A DNA stretch of 64,000 nucleotides from assembly GCA_910584915.1 (NCBI GenBank), contig CAJUDM010000001.1, positions 305,592 to 369,591 on the forward strand, written 5' to 3'. Source of the stretch: an uncultured Lachnospiraceae bacterium (GTDB lineage: Bacteria > Bacillota > Clostridia > Lachnospirales > Lachnospiraceae). Shown here piece by piece: positions 63,116 through 64,000 of this stretch (positions are counted from its first letter, which is position 1; every line of letters starts with the position of its first letter). A program made the translations under genes and the position numbers. Under the pieces are notes generated by a model. It was not told the DNA's origin. It did no database searches and saw only the letters and a program-made list of their open reading frames with translations.

Positions 63116-64000
63116 TCCCTTTTGCTCCTCTGTATTTCGTGGGCGATACCCCGTACCGCTTTTTAAAGACATAGCTGAAATAATTCTGTTCCTGATAGCC
63201 CACCTTCTCGGCGATCTTGTATGTTTTATCGTCCGTCTTTTCCAGAAGTTCCTCCGCCTTCTGCAGGCGCACCTCGGTCAGATAATTGATGTAGGTCTGC
63301 CCTGTCTCTTTTTTAAACACTGTGGAGAAATAAGCTGGGCTCATGTGCAGATGCCGACAGAGCATGTCCACAGACAGTTCCGGATCAGAATAGTTCTCCT
63401 GGATATATGATTTTGCCTCCAGTATCACTTTCCTTGTGGTATTATCCCTCTCCCGGTTCAGCGCTTCATTCATGCGGCATGCCACGGGGATCAGTTCCTC
63501 CGCAAAAGTCTCCTTCCTGCACATGCCCTGCATGATATCCGCATAGCGCTCCTCCGAATCAAACATCTCCTCAATGCTTAAGTCGTACTGCTGCATCAAC
63601 CGGATCAGGCAGTTGACAATCGTCAGCATATAGACCTGATACTGGTTTGCATGAACTTTGGCATCTTCCATACGGACGGCAAGTTCCCCGAGCACATCCT
63701 TGATCATATCCCGGGAGCCGAACTTGATAGCCGATGTCAGTTCCGCCTCCCCCTTGGCGTCAAACTGCAGCTTCCCGCGGCTCACAGGCTCCACATCATT
63801 GATATAGATTGCCCTGCCGCCTCCGACGATCGCCCGGTATCCCAGCGCATCCACCGCACTCTGGTAAGAACGGCTGATCTCCTGCAGCGTATCACAGCTG
63901 TGCCCCACACCCGCTGTGATCGTCACTCCCAGCATACGCCTGCTCTCCTTGCAGATATCATTCAGCAGATTGATCAGCCCCGTCTCGGAATTATCCTGAT
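63108..64000 (-). CDS. AraC-family response regulator, YesN type (5' part beyond window)
   Basis: The gene runs off the right edge; 297 codons are present. The C-terminus has two AraC helix-turn-helices (SVDMLCRHLHMSPAYFSTVFKKETGQTYINYLTEVRLQKAEELL and YKIAEKVGYQEQNYFSYVFKKRYGVSPTKYR). The middle part corresponds to the region between receiver and AraC domains of YesN proteins. The receiver is outside the window. It probably activates the sugar-binding and mgl genes. Confidence 0.9.
   Translation of the reverse strand, partial: QDNSETGLINLLNDICKESRRMLGVTITAGVGHSCDTLQEISRSYQSAVDALGYRAIVGGGRAIYINDVEPVSRGKLQFDAKGEAELTSAIKFGSRDMIKDVLGELAVRMEDAKVHANQYQVYMLTIVNCLIRLMQQYDLSIEEMFDSEERYADIMQGMCRKETFAEELIPVACRMNEALNRERDNTTRKVILEAKSYIQENYSDPELSVDMLCRHLHMSPAYFSTVFKKETGQTYINYLTEVRLQKAEELLEKTDDKTYKIAEKVGYQEQNYFSYVFKKRYGVSPTKYRGAKGNG

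Overview
The window comes from a low-to-mid-GC Gram-positive anaerobe of the Clostridia, most likely the Lachnospiraceae. The evidence is the Firmicutes-style hrcA-grpE-dnaK-dnaJ operon under a perfect CIRCE element, IreB, YlbF, RNase J, MtaB, an unlinked type III glutamine synthetase, BMP-type nucleoside lipoproteins, mglBAC with a YesMN-type two-component system, and strong AGGAGG-like ribosome binding sites. A genus cannot be named from sequence reading alone. Most genes lie on the minus strand.

Layout from left to right. (1) 1-9.4 kb: a nucleoside uptake and cleavage operon (BMP lipoprotein, ABC ATPase, two permeases, three nucleoside hydrolases, one cut by the window edge), a divergent LacI-type repressor and a drug/metabolite-type transporter. 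Three look-alike operator palindromes tie them into one regulon. (2) 10-15.8 kb: a carbohydrate ABC importer joined to a PLP-dependent gamma-family lyase, with a divergent LacI regulator and a perfect 16-bp operator. (3) 15.9-22.5 kb: a PucR/CdaR-like regulator, ftsE, ftsX, a coiled-coil M23 peptidase and a C-terminal processing protease (cell-wall hydrolysis at division), then a WecG/TagA-type glycosyltransferase. (4) 22.5-27.8 kb: a multi-hairpin intergenic element, a YjfB-like small protein, a membrane acyltransferase, a CPBP protease, an HPr-like protein without the active-site histidine, CvfB, an acyl-ACP thioesterase and tRNA-Gln. (5) 27.9-30.2 kb: type III glutamine synthetase behind a leader that looks like an ANTAR-controlled antiterminator. 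(6) 30.3-43 kb: housekeeping genes in the order known from Bacillus (ireB, ruvX, DUF1292, mltG-like, trmR, trhP), with YlbF and RNase J interleaved, then mtaB, a second HPr-like gene, thiI, a cysteine desulfurase, rsmE and prmA. (7) 43.2-46.9 kb: a plus-strand cassette between prmA and dnaJ: a GntR(YtrA)-ABC operon and a Fic protein translationally coupled to a GLUG-like lipoprotein. (8) 47-52.4 kb: dnaJ, dnaK, grpE, hrcA. (9) 52.5-64 kb: a decayed VapBC-like module, araA, an InlB-repeat membrane protein, and an mglBAC operon preceded by two extra sugar-binding proteins and a YesMN-type sensor kinase and regulator.

The most interesting signals are the putative two-hairpin ANTAR element in front of glutamine synthetase, three intergenic elements that each fold as a closing stem around three hairpin arms although their sequences differ, the two HPr-like proteins lacking the phosphorylatable histidine, the Fic-lipoprotein pair behind one of the folded leaders, and the five-layer galactose sensing and uptake locus. 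All statements come from reading the sequence; no database search or folding program was run.
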